A DNA stretch of 35,677 bases from Candidatus Firestoneibacteriota bacterium. Its GTDB lineage: Bacteria; Oederibacteriota; D2-FULL-39-29; CAIOVX01. The stretch lies in assembly GCA_903916325.1 (NCBI GenBank), contig CAIWWK010000107.1:1-35677 (forward strand). The letters are read 5' to 3'. Of the stretch, positions 1-7,992 are shown in pieces (position 1 is the stretch's first letter; every line of letters starts with the position of its first letter). Both the position numbers and the translations under genes were made by a program. Below the pieces are notes generated by a model, which searched no databases, was not told the DNA's origin, and saw only the letters and a list, made by a program, of their open reading frames with translations.

Positions 1-25
1 AAACAGCGGCAGGATTAATTTAAAG

Positions 26-2116
26 TTATTTAGGGTCATTATTCTTTAAGAGTTCTTCTATCTTCTCAAAATAAATGTCGCGCGGTTTAGAACCCTGGGA
101 CGGCCCTATCAATCCGTGCGTCTCCATAATACTTATGAGATTAGCGGCCTTGCCGTCGCTGACATGGAGGGCGCCTTTTAAGAGCGTAGCCGAGGCCCTT
201 TTTCTCTCTTTCACCACGATCAAGGCGTTTCTTAGCAGTCCGTCATCATCCCCTGATTCACCCAGTCCGGTGGCGGAAGGCGCTGTTTCTATCTGTGAGT
301 ACTCCGGTTTTGCCTGGCTCTTCCAGCAATCCATTACCTTTTTAACTTCTCCGGAAGATACATAAGGGCATTGTACTCTTAAGGGTTCAGGGAACGACGC
401 CAGCGAGAAGAGCATATCTCCCTTGCCCAGAAGGTTTTCCGCGCCGCCGGTATCAAGAATGACGCGCGAGTCAGTCATGGAGAATACCTGTAACGCTATC
501 CTTGAGGGGAAGTTTGCTTTAATTACCCCGGTGATAATGTCAGCGGAAGGGCGCTGCGTGGCGAATACTAGATGTATTCCGACAGCGCGCGAAAGCTGGG
601 CCAAGCGAGTTATAACCTCCTCGACCTGCCTCGCTTCGAGGAGCATCAAATCGGCGAGTTCGTCTATGATAACAACAATGTAAGGCATTTTGACATCCGA
701 AGCCGCGTTATAAGACGCGATGTCGCGGGCGCCTATTTCGGAAAGCCTTGTGTACCTGTTGTGCATTTCGTAACTTACGGCTTTTAGGGCCTGTGTGGCT
801 TTTTTTGTTTCCGTTATTATAGGTGTGTAAAGATGAGGTATGTCACGGTAGAGACTGAATTCAACGCGCTTTGGGTCTATCAGCAGGATCTTGAGTTCTT
901 CAGGATTGAACCTGTAGAGCAGGCTCATGATGATAGTGTTAAGACACACGCTTTTCCCTGAGCCTGTCGCTCCCGCAACCAGCAGATGCGGCATTTCTGC
1001 CAGGTCTGCGATAACTGCTTTCCCGTCGACGGTTTTGCCGATAACCACAGGCATTCTGCCGTTGGAATTTGTGAACTCAGCATCTTCAAGCATTTCACGG
1101 AGACTGACAATTACGGGCTTTTTGTTTGGCACTTCTATGCCTACCGCGCCGACTCCCGGTAGCGGCGCGATTATTCTGATTCTGGTAGCCTTCAGGTTTA
1201 GCGCGAGGTCGTTTTGCAGCGCCGAGATTTTGCTAACTTTTGTTCCTGCGTCCGGTTTAAGCTCGAACCTGGTTATGACAGGCCCTGAAACCGCATTGAT
1301 AACTTTTACTTTTATGTCAAAGGTGGCAAGGGTTTTTTCAATTATCTCCGAGTAGAGTTTTATGTCATCTTCAGAATTAACCGGTTTAGGCTTTTCATTC
1401 AGCAAATCTATCGCCGGAAGCTCGTATGAGATCTCCCCGGGGGCCTTTATTCCTGCGGGCTCCTTCTTCTTCTCAGGTTTTGCTTCTTTCGGTGGTTTTT
1501 CCTGTCGAGAGGGTGAAGCGTCGGGTATCTTTGGTATGACTATTGCGCCTTTGTCAGTCTTGCCGAGAGGTTTTTCTTCTCTTTTTTGGCGCTCAGGAGC
1601 AGCAGCGGTTGAAGGATGCCTGAACAATTCCAAAAGCCAGGCGTAACAGCGGGCAAGAATTCCTTTAGCGTGATTGTCAAATTCAAGCAAGTAGATACCG
1701 AGCACAAGCGAAAGGAAAGCGATAAAACCGGCGCCAAGAGACCCTGTGTAATTTACAAGGAAGCCGCCGAGCAAAAGGCCGAATTGGTCATTATCACTAA
1801 GATCGCTTATACAATTTACGTTCATTATCCTGTCAATCCCGAAGAGATACTGGAAGACACAAAGGCCGGCAAGGATGACAAAAAAACCTGCTCCTTTCAG
1901 CTCGCGCTTTTCTATTTTTTCGGCCTTAAAGGCGTAAATGCCGATAACCGCGAACAGGACCGGAAATAGGAAGGAAACATAGCCGAAAAGAAGGTAAAAA
2001 GCTGATCGCAGATACTTGCCGAAGACTCCAAGGATATCTAAAGGCACAAGCGCTGTAAAAAGAAAGAGCGCAGAAGCGACCCAGATTATTCCCTGAAACT
2101 CATTCTTTTTCTTCAT
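26..2116 (-). CDS. ftsK: FtsK/SpoIIIE-family DNA translocase
   Basis: Membrane-anchored, ATP-driven double-stranded DNA pump that clears chromosome termini from the division septum. The N-terminal ~160 residues hold about four hydrophobic helices, followed by a Pro/Lys/Glu-rich linker. The motor follows, with Walker A GATGSGKSV, the LLIDPKRVEF motif and Walker B VVIIDELADLM. A C-terminal winged-helix gamma domain (from about DGLLRNALIVVKE) reads polarity sequences. The ORF track opens at 2161, but I prefer the ATG at 2116 (696 aa): it has the SD-like GAGGAATA just upstream and gives a normal MKKKNEF start, whereas the ATG at 2161 has no SD. Length is typical of short FtsK proteins. It lies last in the minus-strand run and has its own predicted promoter in the 126-bp gap after the HtrA gene. 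Confidence 0.96.
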   Translation of the reverse strand: MKKKNEFQGIIWVASALFLFTALVPLDILGVFGKYLRSAFYLLFGYVSFLFPVLFAVIGIYAFKAEKIEKRELKGAGFFVILAGLCVFQYLFGIDRIMNVNCISDLSDNDQFGLLLGGFLVNYTGSLGAGFIAFLSLVLGIYLLEFDNHAKGILARCYAWLLELFRHPSTAAAPERQKREEKPLGKTDKGAIVIPKIPDASPSRQEKPPKEAKPEKKKEPAGIKAPGEISYELPAIDLLNEKPKPVNSEDDIKLYSEIIEKTLATFDIKVKVINAVSGPVITRFELKPDAGTKVSKISALQNDLALNLKATRIRIIAPLPGVGAVGIEVPNKKPVIVSLREMLEDAEFTNSNGRMPVVIGKTVDGKAVIADLAEMPHLLVAGATGSGKSVCLNTIIMSLLYRFNPEELKILLIDPKRVEFSLYRDIPHLYTPIITETKKATQALKAVSYEMHNRYTRLSEIGARDIASYNAASDVKMPYIVVIIDELADLMLLEARQVEEVITRLAQLSRAVGIHLVFATQRPSADIITGVIKANFPSRIALQVFSMTDSRVILDTGGAENLLGKGDMLFSLASFPEPLRVQCPYVSSGEVKKVMDCWKSQAKPEYSQIETAPSATGLGESGDDDGLLRNALIVVKERKRASATLLKGALHVSDGKAANLISIMETHGLIGPSQGSKPRDIYFEKIEELLKNNDPK

Positions 2117-2187
2117 TATTCCTCGAATTACGCAAATATATCCCGAAACTATAAAAAGCATTGAAATATTGGAGATTTTTCAGTTCC

Positions 2188-2216
2188 ATAATATCAAAGG
2201 AGGGCATAGTTGTCAA
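2188..2216 (-). promoter_or_regulatory. Sigma-70 promoter for ftsK
   Basis: On the minus strand, TTGACA (2211-2216) and TATTAT (2188-2193) are separated by exactly 17 bp. The -35 is perfect and the -10 has one mismatch. The predicted transcript start is near 2181, about 65 nt before the preferred ftsK start codon. It lies in the 126-bp gap between the HtrA and FtsK genes. Confidence 0.75.
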
Positions 2217-2242
2217 CAAGCACATGGTAATTCCGGCAGGTT

Positions 2243-3436
2243 TTACCTGTAAAGAACGGTATACATAATCTTTCCTGAGCGTTTTATAACTATTAGCACT
2301 CCATTATCCTGATTGGCTTTTGCGGTAATCTTGGCAAAATCATCCGAGTTCTTCACTTGCTGTTTTTCGGCTTCTATGACAAGGTCTCCTTCGTTAAGCC
2401 CGCTGGAAATAGCCCTGCCGTTCTGGTCAATGCCCGTAATTACAGCCCCGGCGCGTTCCGAAATGTCATATTTTGCTATCAGGTCAGGAGTAAGGTCGGC
2501 TACATGCACTCCCAGGAAAACGGCTCCGTTCTGCTTTCTTTCCCTGCCGGAAGGCCTGGCTGACTTTTCAGCCAAGGCAAGCTCCCGGTCGCTCTTCATC
2601 ATTTCATCAATTGCTGCCCTGGCGTCATTTACAGGGATCGCAAAACCTATGCCGGCATATGAACCGGATGTAGAAACAATAGCGACATTTATCCCGATGA
2701 CCTCGCCAAAAATATTTGCCAGCGGCCCGCCGGAATTTCCGGGATTAATTGCAGCGTCAGTCTGTATTAAATTGGGAAGCTTGCGCACTCCGGTTTCGTC
2801 GCTGTCCTCAAAGACCCTGCCTATAGCGCTCACAATACCCGCGGTGACGGTATGGTCGTAACCAAAGGGATTTCCGACGGCAACCGCCCATTGTCCAACC
2901 CTGACCTTTGAGGAGTCGCCCAGCACGGCCTTGACTAGCTTTCTGCCCGGATCAATCTTTACAAGCGCGAGGTCCCTGGCCTTATTGACTCCGGTGACTC
3001 TTCCAGTATAACTGGTTTTATCGGAAAGGATAACTGTAATTTTGGTCATCTCTTTGATTACATGGAAATTCGTGAGGATGTATCCGTCTTCTGAAACAAT
3101 TAATCCAGTGCCGAGACCGGTACGCTTGTATTGTTTTTCTCGCGGGCGCTGGAGCGCGTCATCGAAATTGAAGAAACGGTCAAAAAGGTCGTTGAAGTTA
3201 TAGCCGTAGTAGCGGTACTTGAGCACTTGTTCAGTGCTGATATTTACCACGCTCGGGGCAAGTGTTTCGGAAACAGAGACAAAAGCATCCTGCAAACTCT
3301 CTGCCTGGCGCACGCCGGGATTAACCTTTCCCGAAGAGGAAAGGCCCAGTCCGGCAGCAATCGCCAAACCTGTGATTATTCCCACGGCTCCAAGTATTGC
3401 CGCGCCTTTTTTCGACCTTTTAGAAGTATTTTTCAC
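2243..3436 (-). CDS. htrA: HtrA/DegP-family periplasmic serine protease, one PDZ domain
   Basis: ATP-independent protease/chaperone of envelope quality control. A hydrophobic segment at residues ~12-34 acts as signal or membrane anchor. The trypsin-like domain (~50-280) carries the full triad: His125 (TNFHVI), Asp155 (ARDLALVKI) and Ser235 (NPGNSGGPL). A single PDZ domain follows (~300-397), so the architecture is closer to DegS or short HtrA proteins than to two-PDZ DegP. The start is GTG, one nucleotide after the stop of the upstream GH4 gene. Its SD (GAGG) is distant, so translational coupling is likely. A Tyr/Phe/Asp-rich stretch at ~74-95 occupies the LA-loop region. Confidence 0.95.
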   Translation of the reverse strand: MKNTSKRSKKGAAILGAVGIITGLAIAAGLGLSSSGKVNPGVRQAESLQDAFVSVSETLAPSVVNISTEQVLKYRYYGYNFNDLFDRFFNFDDALQRPREKQYKRTGLGTGLIVSEDGYILTNFHVIKEMTKITVILSDKTSYTGRVTGVNKARDLALVKIDPGRKLVKAVLGDSSKVRVGQWAVAVGNPFGYDHTVTAGIVSAIGRVFEDSDETGVRKLPNLIQTDAAINPGNSGGPLANIFGEVIGINVAIVSTSGSYAGIGFAIPVNDARAAIDEMMKSDRELALAEKSARPSGRERKQNGAVFLGVHVADLTPDLIAKYDISERAGAVITGIDQNGRAISSGLNEGDLVIEAEKQQVKNSDDFAKITAKANQDNGVLIVIKRSGKIMYTVLYR

Positions 3437-3437
3437 G

Positions 3438-4787
3438 CTATTTGAAGTACCTCGGAAGATATCTCTTCTGCTTCACGAGCATTTCCTCAAGCAGGACTTC
3501 GGCGTTCTTAAAATCCTTAAGGAGCGGGTCAAGCATCAGGGCTTTCATTGCAAGTTTTCTGTCGCCTGTCATTGCCGAATCAGCCGTAAGTTTATGAATC
3601 GCGCCCATCTTTCCGACAACTTCTGCGACGGGTACCGTCAAGGCGCCCAGAGTCAACGCTTTGAAGCCGAACTGGCCGAAAACCGCAGGAATTTCAAGGC
3701 AATAGTCAGCCGGCAGGTTGCTGATGCTTCCGTTATTCAAGATGTTTACCGCGGGATTTATGTCTCCTTTGTTCCTGATTATGGACATCATTATGTTATG
3801 GGCTTCTTCTCCTGAAGGTTTGTCCATATCCCAGGGATCTTCTTCTCTAGCTATCCATTTTTTAAGAAGTTTTTTCGAATCTTGTTTTTGTTTTATGGCT
3901 TTCCTGAAATCTCTCTGGTTCAGCCCGTAGTCTTTGCCGTTCTTTGAATTCGGGTCAAGGAAATACGGGAAAAATTCCACGATGTGAGCGTCACCGGCTA
4001 CAGGCATCATCCCGTACCATTTGAAGAGCTTTCCTGTTATTTCCCAATGTTCGTGCAACCGTTCCTGTTCCAGCCAGTCCTTGCTGTTCTTCTTTCCTGC
4101 TTTTGGTTTTGTGGTGTAGTTGATGAAATCTTTGTACCAGGACTCGGTCTTGTTCTCCCCTTTGACCCAGACTTCTTTTACCCACGTGAAATGATTGGTG
4201 CCGGCGGCAAAAACATCTATTTCTTTCTTCTTCGCGCCGTAAACCTTGCAAACCATCTCTTCAACTCCGCCGATGGCGTGGCACAATCCGACGCATTTTA
4301 TTTTGCTGTAACGCTGAACTACAGATGTCAGCTGGCTCATGGGATTGGTGAAGTTTATGAGCCACGCGTCCGGGCAGAGTTTTTCCATGTCTTTGACGAT
4401 GACCATCAGAGCTTCTATGTTTCTGAAGGATCTGACCAGGGCGGACGGGCCCATTGTGTCGCCGACTGTGTTGCTGATGCGGTGCTTAACGCAGATCTTT
4501 CCAATCTCCATATCCGCAAGCTCGCCGCCGACATTGATGCAGAGCATAACATAATCCGCGCCCGAGAGCGCCTTCTTACGGTCCGTGGTTCCTTCAACTT
4601 TTATATTAGTCCCGGAGAGCTCATTCATTATTTTACAGACGGCAGATATGTATTTAATCGGTTCAGGGTTAATATCGAACAGCACAACCGTTGATTCTCT
4701 CAACTCTTCAATCTTTACCAAATCCTTGAAAACTCTGTGACAAAAAAGGTAACTCGCTCCGACAAAGACTATCCTGTACTTTTTCAT
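3438..4787 (-). CDS. Glycoside hydrolase family 4 (NAD- and metal-dependent glycosidase)
   Basis: GH4 enzymes cleave glycosides by transient NAD+-dependent oxidation at C3, with a divalent metal held by a Cys and a His. Visible hallmarks are an N-terminal Rossmann strand, NTVGDTMGPSALVRSF (~106-121), NFTNPMSQ (~145-152), the metal-site Cys169-His170 in GLCHAIGG, and a His in GTNHFTW (~196-202). At 449 aa it has family length. Two oddities: the dinucleotide loop reads VGASYLF rather than the usual GAGS form, and the specificity tetrad is CHAI, which matches none of the GH4 signatures I remember (CHSV, CDMP, CN[VI]P, CHGx/CHEx). The CH pair argues for a non-phosphorylated alpha-glycoside or uronide. 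The SD AAGGAGAG is well placed. Cytoplasmic; it sits 27 bp after the PilZ gene in the operon. Confidence 0.88.
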   Translation of the reverse strand: MKKYRIVFVGASYLFCHRVFKDLVKIEELRESTVVLFDINPEPIKYISAVCKIMNELSGTNIKVEGTTDRKKALSGADYVMLCINVGGELADMEIGKICVKHRISNTVGDTMGPSALVRSFRNIEALMVIVKDMEKLCPDAWLINFTNPMSQLTSVVQRYSKIKCVGLCHAIGGVEEMVCKVYGAKKKEIDVFAAGTNHFTWVKEVWVKGENKTESWYKDFINYTTKPKAGKKNSKDWLEQERLHEHWEITGKLFKWYGMMPVAGDAHIVEFFPYFLDPNSKNGKDYGLNQRDFRKAIKQKQDSKKLLKKWIAREEDPWDMDKPSGEEAHNIMMSIIRNKGDINPAVNILNNGSISNLPADYCLEIPAVFGQFGFKALTLGALTVPVAEVVGKMGAIHKLTADSAMTGDRKLAMKALMLDPLLKDFKNAEVLLEEMLVKQKRYLPRYFK

Positions 4788-4814
4788 TAACTCTCCTTGG
4801 ATTATCCCGCCTGT

Positions 4815-5300
4815 CTACATATTCCGGGAGCTTAGTTCTTCGTCCAGCATCCTTAAGAAATACTCTTTTCTTGCCATTTCCAGCGCTTCCTGAGGCGTCA
4901 TATTTGACCTTACAGAGTAGCGCAGCTTCTGTCTTATCATTCCCTGGAGAACTTCATCGCTTTCAGTCGCCACATGAAGAAACCTGACGGCTGCCCCTTC
5001 TACTCCGGCCCGGGTAACTTCGGCTAAAATATTGACGGCAGTCTCAGAGCTTTGCAAACGCAAACTGATCTCAATCCGGTCGCCGGGTTTTAGAGCTTCG
5101 CCGGTTAAAAGCAATGCCCCCCCGCCGGAAATATTCCTGGTCACGGCCTTTACCGTTCTCGCCAGCAATTTCTTTAGAACGCCGCTTCCGTCGTCCCTTA
5201 TAACCTTGAAGGTCAATTCGAGATCTATCACCCACCTCGGATATGCTCTTCGTTCTATTTGAATATCTCCGTCAGCCAAAAGGTTCTCCTGTTCTGACAA
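4815..5300 (-). CDS. PilZ-domain protein (putative c-di-GMP receptor)
   Basis: A single-domain PilZ protein of 161 aa, predicted to bind cyclic di-GMP. The two PilZ motifs are visible: an Arg-rich RRAYPR near residue 17 and RNISGGGALL near residue 75 (form [DN]xSxxG), followed by the beta-barrel strands. The C-terminus is helical and charged (MARKEYFLRMLDEELSSR). The start codon is TTG, 9 nt after the inositol monophosphatase stop, with no clear SD. The start is therefore uncertain, although no better ATG or GTG precedes the PilZ motif. No diguanylate cyclase or motility gene lies nearby to suggest its target. Confidence 0.85.
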   Translation of the reverse strand: MSEQENLLADGDIQIERRAYPRWVIDLELTFKVIRDDGSGVLKKLLARTVKAVTRNISGGGALLLTGEALKPGDRIEISLRLQSSETAVNILAEVTRAGVEGAAVRFLHVATESDEVLQGMIRQKLRYSVRSNMTPQEALEMARKEYFLRMLDEELSSRNM

Positions 5301-5309
5301 AGTTTGCGT

Positions 5310-6086
5310 CTATTTCGAAAGCTTTCTTACAAGCTCCGCGTGTATTTTTCCGTTTGTTGCCAAAGTTTCATTTCCGAAAATATCAAATTTCCCGCCGGAA
5401 TAGTCAGAGAGCTTGCCTCCGGATTCTTCAACGAGCAGCGCAGCAGCTGCCGTATCCCAGGGTTTCAGACCCTGCTCGAAGAAACCGGCAAAGACCCCGG
5501 CCGCGACATAGCAGATATCCAGCGCTGCAGCACCGCCGCGCCTTACCGGGCCTGTTGAGGCTATATTTTTAAACCAGTCGAACTGTTTGCCCTGCCTAAA
5601 GTAAATCGAGTAAGGAAAGCCGGTGCCGGTAAGCGACTTTTTTAGTGATCTCTCGGATGAAACAGCAAGCCTCTTATTGTTTAAAAACGCGCCGCCTCCT
5701 TTAACCGCCGTGAAAAGTTCGTCTATATAGGCGGCGTATACTGCTCCGGTAACCGTGACGCCGTTATGTTGGACGGCGACTGAAGAACAAAATAGCGGGA
5801 ACCCGTGCGCGTAATTGACCGTTCCGTCAAGCGGGTCAATTATCCAGCGGTACTCTCCGGAACTGTTTTCTTCTCCTGATTCCTCCGCAAGGAATCCGTG
5901 TTTTGGAAACTCCTTGCGAATAATATCCTTAATGACTTTCTCGGACTCTACATCGGCCTTCGTTACTATATTTGTGACGTATTCCTTGAAGCCGTAGCTT
6001 TTTAGCTTTCTGAAATACTTCAGGTGTATCTTTCCGGCTTCTTTCGCGGCTTTTACCGCAGTTTTTTGCAGTTTATCTCCGGTCAT
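5310..6086 (-). CDS. Inositol monophosphatase family protein
   Basis: Mg2+-dependent, Li+-sensitive phosphatase fold (IMPase/SuhB family), 258 aa, cytoplasmic. Metal-site motifs are present: GFLAEES (~64-70), WIIDPLDGTVNYAHG (~81-95) and PWDTAAAALLVEESGG near the C-terminus. The ORF track extends the frame 114 codons upstream, but that part is an out-of-frame reading of the neighbouring methyltransferase tail. I place the start at ATG 6086 (MTGDKLQKTA...), with AAAGGCAG as SD, because the family begins here. The CDS overlaps the methyltransferase stop by 14 bp, so the two are translationally coupled. The substrate could be inositol-1-phosphate, but SuhB-like or related sugar-phosphate activity cannot be excluded. 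Confidence 0.92.
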   Translation of the reverse strand: MTGDKLQKTAVKAAKEAGKIHLKYFRKLKSYGFKEYVTNIVTKADVESEKVIKDIIRKEFPKHGFLAEESGEENSSGEYRWIIDPLDGTVNYAHGFPLFCSSVAVQHNGVTVTGAVYAAYIDELFTAVKGGGAFLNNKRLAVSSERSLKKSLTGTGFPYSIYFRQGKQFDWFKNIASTGPVRRGGAAALDICYVAAGVFAGFFEQGLKPWDTAAAALLVEESGGKLSDYSGGKFDIFGNETLATNGKIHAELVRKLSK

Positions 6087-7992
6087 CTTTTCTGCCTTTG
6101 TACCCGCCGCTTCGGCCGTTTCCTTTATTCCGCGTTTTTGACGGTATGTTCCCCTTAAAATCCTTGCTCTTCCCTTTCTCGGATCTTCCTTTGTAGTTCC
6201 CGCCGCGCTCAGAGAGCGTTTTTCCGGAGAAAGTTGAACCGGAAGTCCTGCTGCCGTGAGAGGGACCTTTGGAATAGGGGCTTTTCGAAGCCTGCCATTT
6301 CCTGACGGGCGCACCTGACGGTCTATCGGAACGCTCCGCTCTCCTCGCGCTATTTTCCGAAGGTCTTGCTGAAGAGACATATTTTCTGTCTCTTTGGGAA
6401 GTTCCGGAGTCATACGGCCTCTTTTCACGCGTTCTATCGCCGGAATCCTGCCGCGACGAAGGACGCCTGTCAGACTCGGTTCTTCTTTCTACCCTGTTAG
6501 CGCTCGGCCGTTTTCTCTTTACTTTTTCTGGTCTTGGAGCAAAGGGTTTTTTAATCTTTACAGCGGCAGGTTTCGCATCTGCGACAACCGTCTGTTGCTG
6601 TCTTTCCTTTATAATTAACGGTTCAACAGCAGGCAATTCAGGCAGGGGTTCAGCTGCTTTGAATTTCTCGTCCTGAACCAACTTTACAATAATTTCGACG
6701 TGAAAAGTATTCGGGAACATGTCAAGGGGCTGGATAAAGACAGGTTTATAACCATCTTCTTTAAGGACCAGCAAGTCCCTTGCAAGGGTCATAACGTCGC
6801 AGGAAACATAGATTATTTCCTTGGCCCCGAGTTTCTTGATGTTCAAGAGCACGCTCTTTTCACAACCTTTCCTGGGAGGGTCAAGCACAACCGTTTTTGG
6901 ACTGTAGCCGGTTGTCAGTGAATTCGTTGTTATGTCTTCCACCCTGCCGTTCAGGAATTCGCAGTTTTCAATGTTGTTCAGTGCCGCGTTTGTTTTTGCG
7001 TCGGCGATGGCCGGTTTGACCTCGTCAATGCCTATTACTTTTCTGAACTTTTTCGCAATCAGCAGCGATATGGTGCCTGCCCCGCAGTAGAGATCGCAGG
7101 CCTCCGCAGTCAAATCTTCCGTAACCAAACTGCTGACAAGATCGTACATTTTACGCATCTGGGTCGTGTTGGTCTGGAAGAACGAGATGGGGGAAATTTT
7201 GTATTTAATATCCGGCCATTCTTCGGTAAGGGAACCGTCCCCGAACATCATTATGGTTTGGCTTCCCATAATAATATTGGTCTCGGTGTTATTCAGGTTA
7301 AACAGAACTGAAATATCTTTAAATTCTTCACGAAGCAGGTTGGCAAGTTTTGTGGCTTCGTCAAGGCTGCCGTCACGGAGCACCAGAACAATCGCCGTGT
7401 CATCTTTTGTTTCACTTCCCCTTACAACAATGTGCCTGAGGTTTGTTATCGGATAGCTGTTCTTTACCAGGTATCTCTTAACGAAACCGTAGATGTCGTT
7501 CAGCTTGCGCAATATCAGAGGGCAATTCTCAATATCTACCACGTAGTGGCTCTTTAAGGCAAAGAGGCCCGCCTTTTTTCCCGGGACATCCACGGGAAAC
7601 TGGCTCTTGTTGCGGTAATAGTAATGTTCATCCGCGGAGAGCGTTTTTTCTATAGGCACTTCCTGGAACGCTCTCAACGCGTTCCGCACGATCCTTTCTT
7701 TATACTCCAGCTGTTTTGGATATTTAATATGCTGCCAGTGACAGCCGCCGCACTCGCCGAAGACCGGGCAGGGAGTGTCTATCCTGTCAGGCGAAGGTTT
7801 TAGGACTTTTTCTATCTTCCCTCTGGCAAAATTCTTGCGGACTTCAGTGACCAGCACTTCAAGCTCATCGCCCGGCGCGGAATAGGGCACAAAAACTATG
7901 AAGTTCTCGTACCTGCCTATGCCATCCGGAGAAAACGCGAGTTCGTCGATCTTAAGGATTATTCTCTGACCTACTCTTACCGGTTGATTCAT
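6073..7992 (-). CDS. TrmA/RlmD-family (uracil-5-)-RNA methyltransferase with basic disordered tail
   Basis: SAM-dependent enzyme making 5-methyluridine in 23S rRNA or tRNA. Domains in order: TRAM domain (~5-62); an iron-sulfur cluster site with Cys75, Cys81, Cys84 (CPVFGECGGC) and a later Cys157; a Rossmann methyltransferase with DLYCGAGT (~300-307) and VVLDPPRKGCE (~368-378); and catalytic Cys398 in IYVSCD. The catalytic part ends near residue 445, the normal family length. Residues ~450-639 are an added tail of about 190 residues rich in Lys, Arg, Ser and Gly with RGG/KGR-like elements, presumably an RNA-binding extension. The start overlaps the gatB stop (ATGA). The Fe-S Cys pattern favours an RlmD-like over a TrmA-like role. 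Confidence 0.93.
   Translation of the reverse strand: MNQPVRVGQRIILKIDELAFSPDGIGRYENFIVFVPYSAPGDELEVLVTEVRKNFARGKIEKVLKPSPDRIDTPCPVFGECGGCHWQHIKYPKQLEYKERIVRNALRAFQEVPIEKTLSADEHYYYRNKSQFPVDVPGKKAGLFALKSHYVVDIENCPLILRKLNDIYGFVKRYLVKNSYPITNLRHIVVRGSETKDDTAIVLVLRDGSLDEATKLANLLREEFKDISVLFNLNNTETNIIMGSQTIMMFGDGSLTEEWPDIKYKISPISFFQTNTTQMRKMYDLVSSLVTEDLTAEACDLYCGAGTISLLIAKKFRKVIGIDEVKPAIADAKTNAALNNIENCEFLNGRVEDITTNSLTTGYSPKTVVLDPPRKGCEKSVLLNIKKLGAKEIIYVSCDVMTLARDLLVLKEDGYKPVFIQPLDMFPNTFHVEIIVKLVQDEKFKAAEPLPELPAVEPLIIKERQQQTVVADAKPAAVKIKKPFAPRPEKVKRKRPSANRVERRTESDRRPSSRQDSGDRTREKRPYDSGTSQRDRKYVSSARPSENSARRAERSDRPSGAPVRKWQASKSPYSKGPSHGSRTSGSTFSGKTLSERGGNYKGRSEKGKSKDFKGNIPSKTRNKGNGRSGGYKGRKDDRR

Noticed and set aside
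3984-4694. 236-aa plus-strand ORF (and the 198-aa one at 3219-3815)
   Set aside because: Antisense shadows of the GH4 and HtrA genes; no family features, and they lie wholly within convincing minus-strand genes.
5310-6428. Inositol monophosphatase extended to 372 aa by the ORF track
   Set aside because: The first 114 codons read the methyltransferase tail in another frame and have no family similarity. ATG 6086 with an SD gives normal length.
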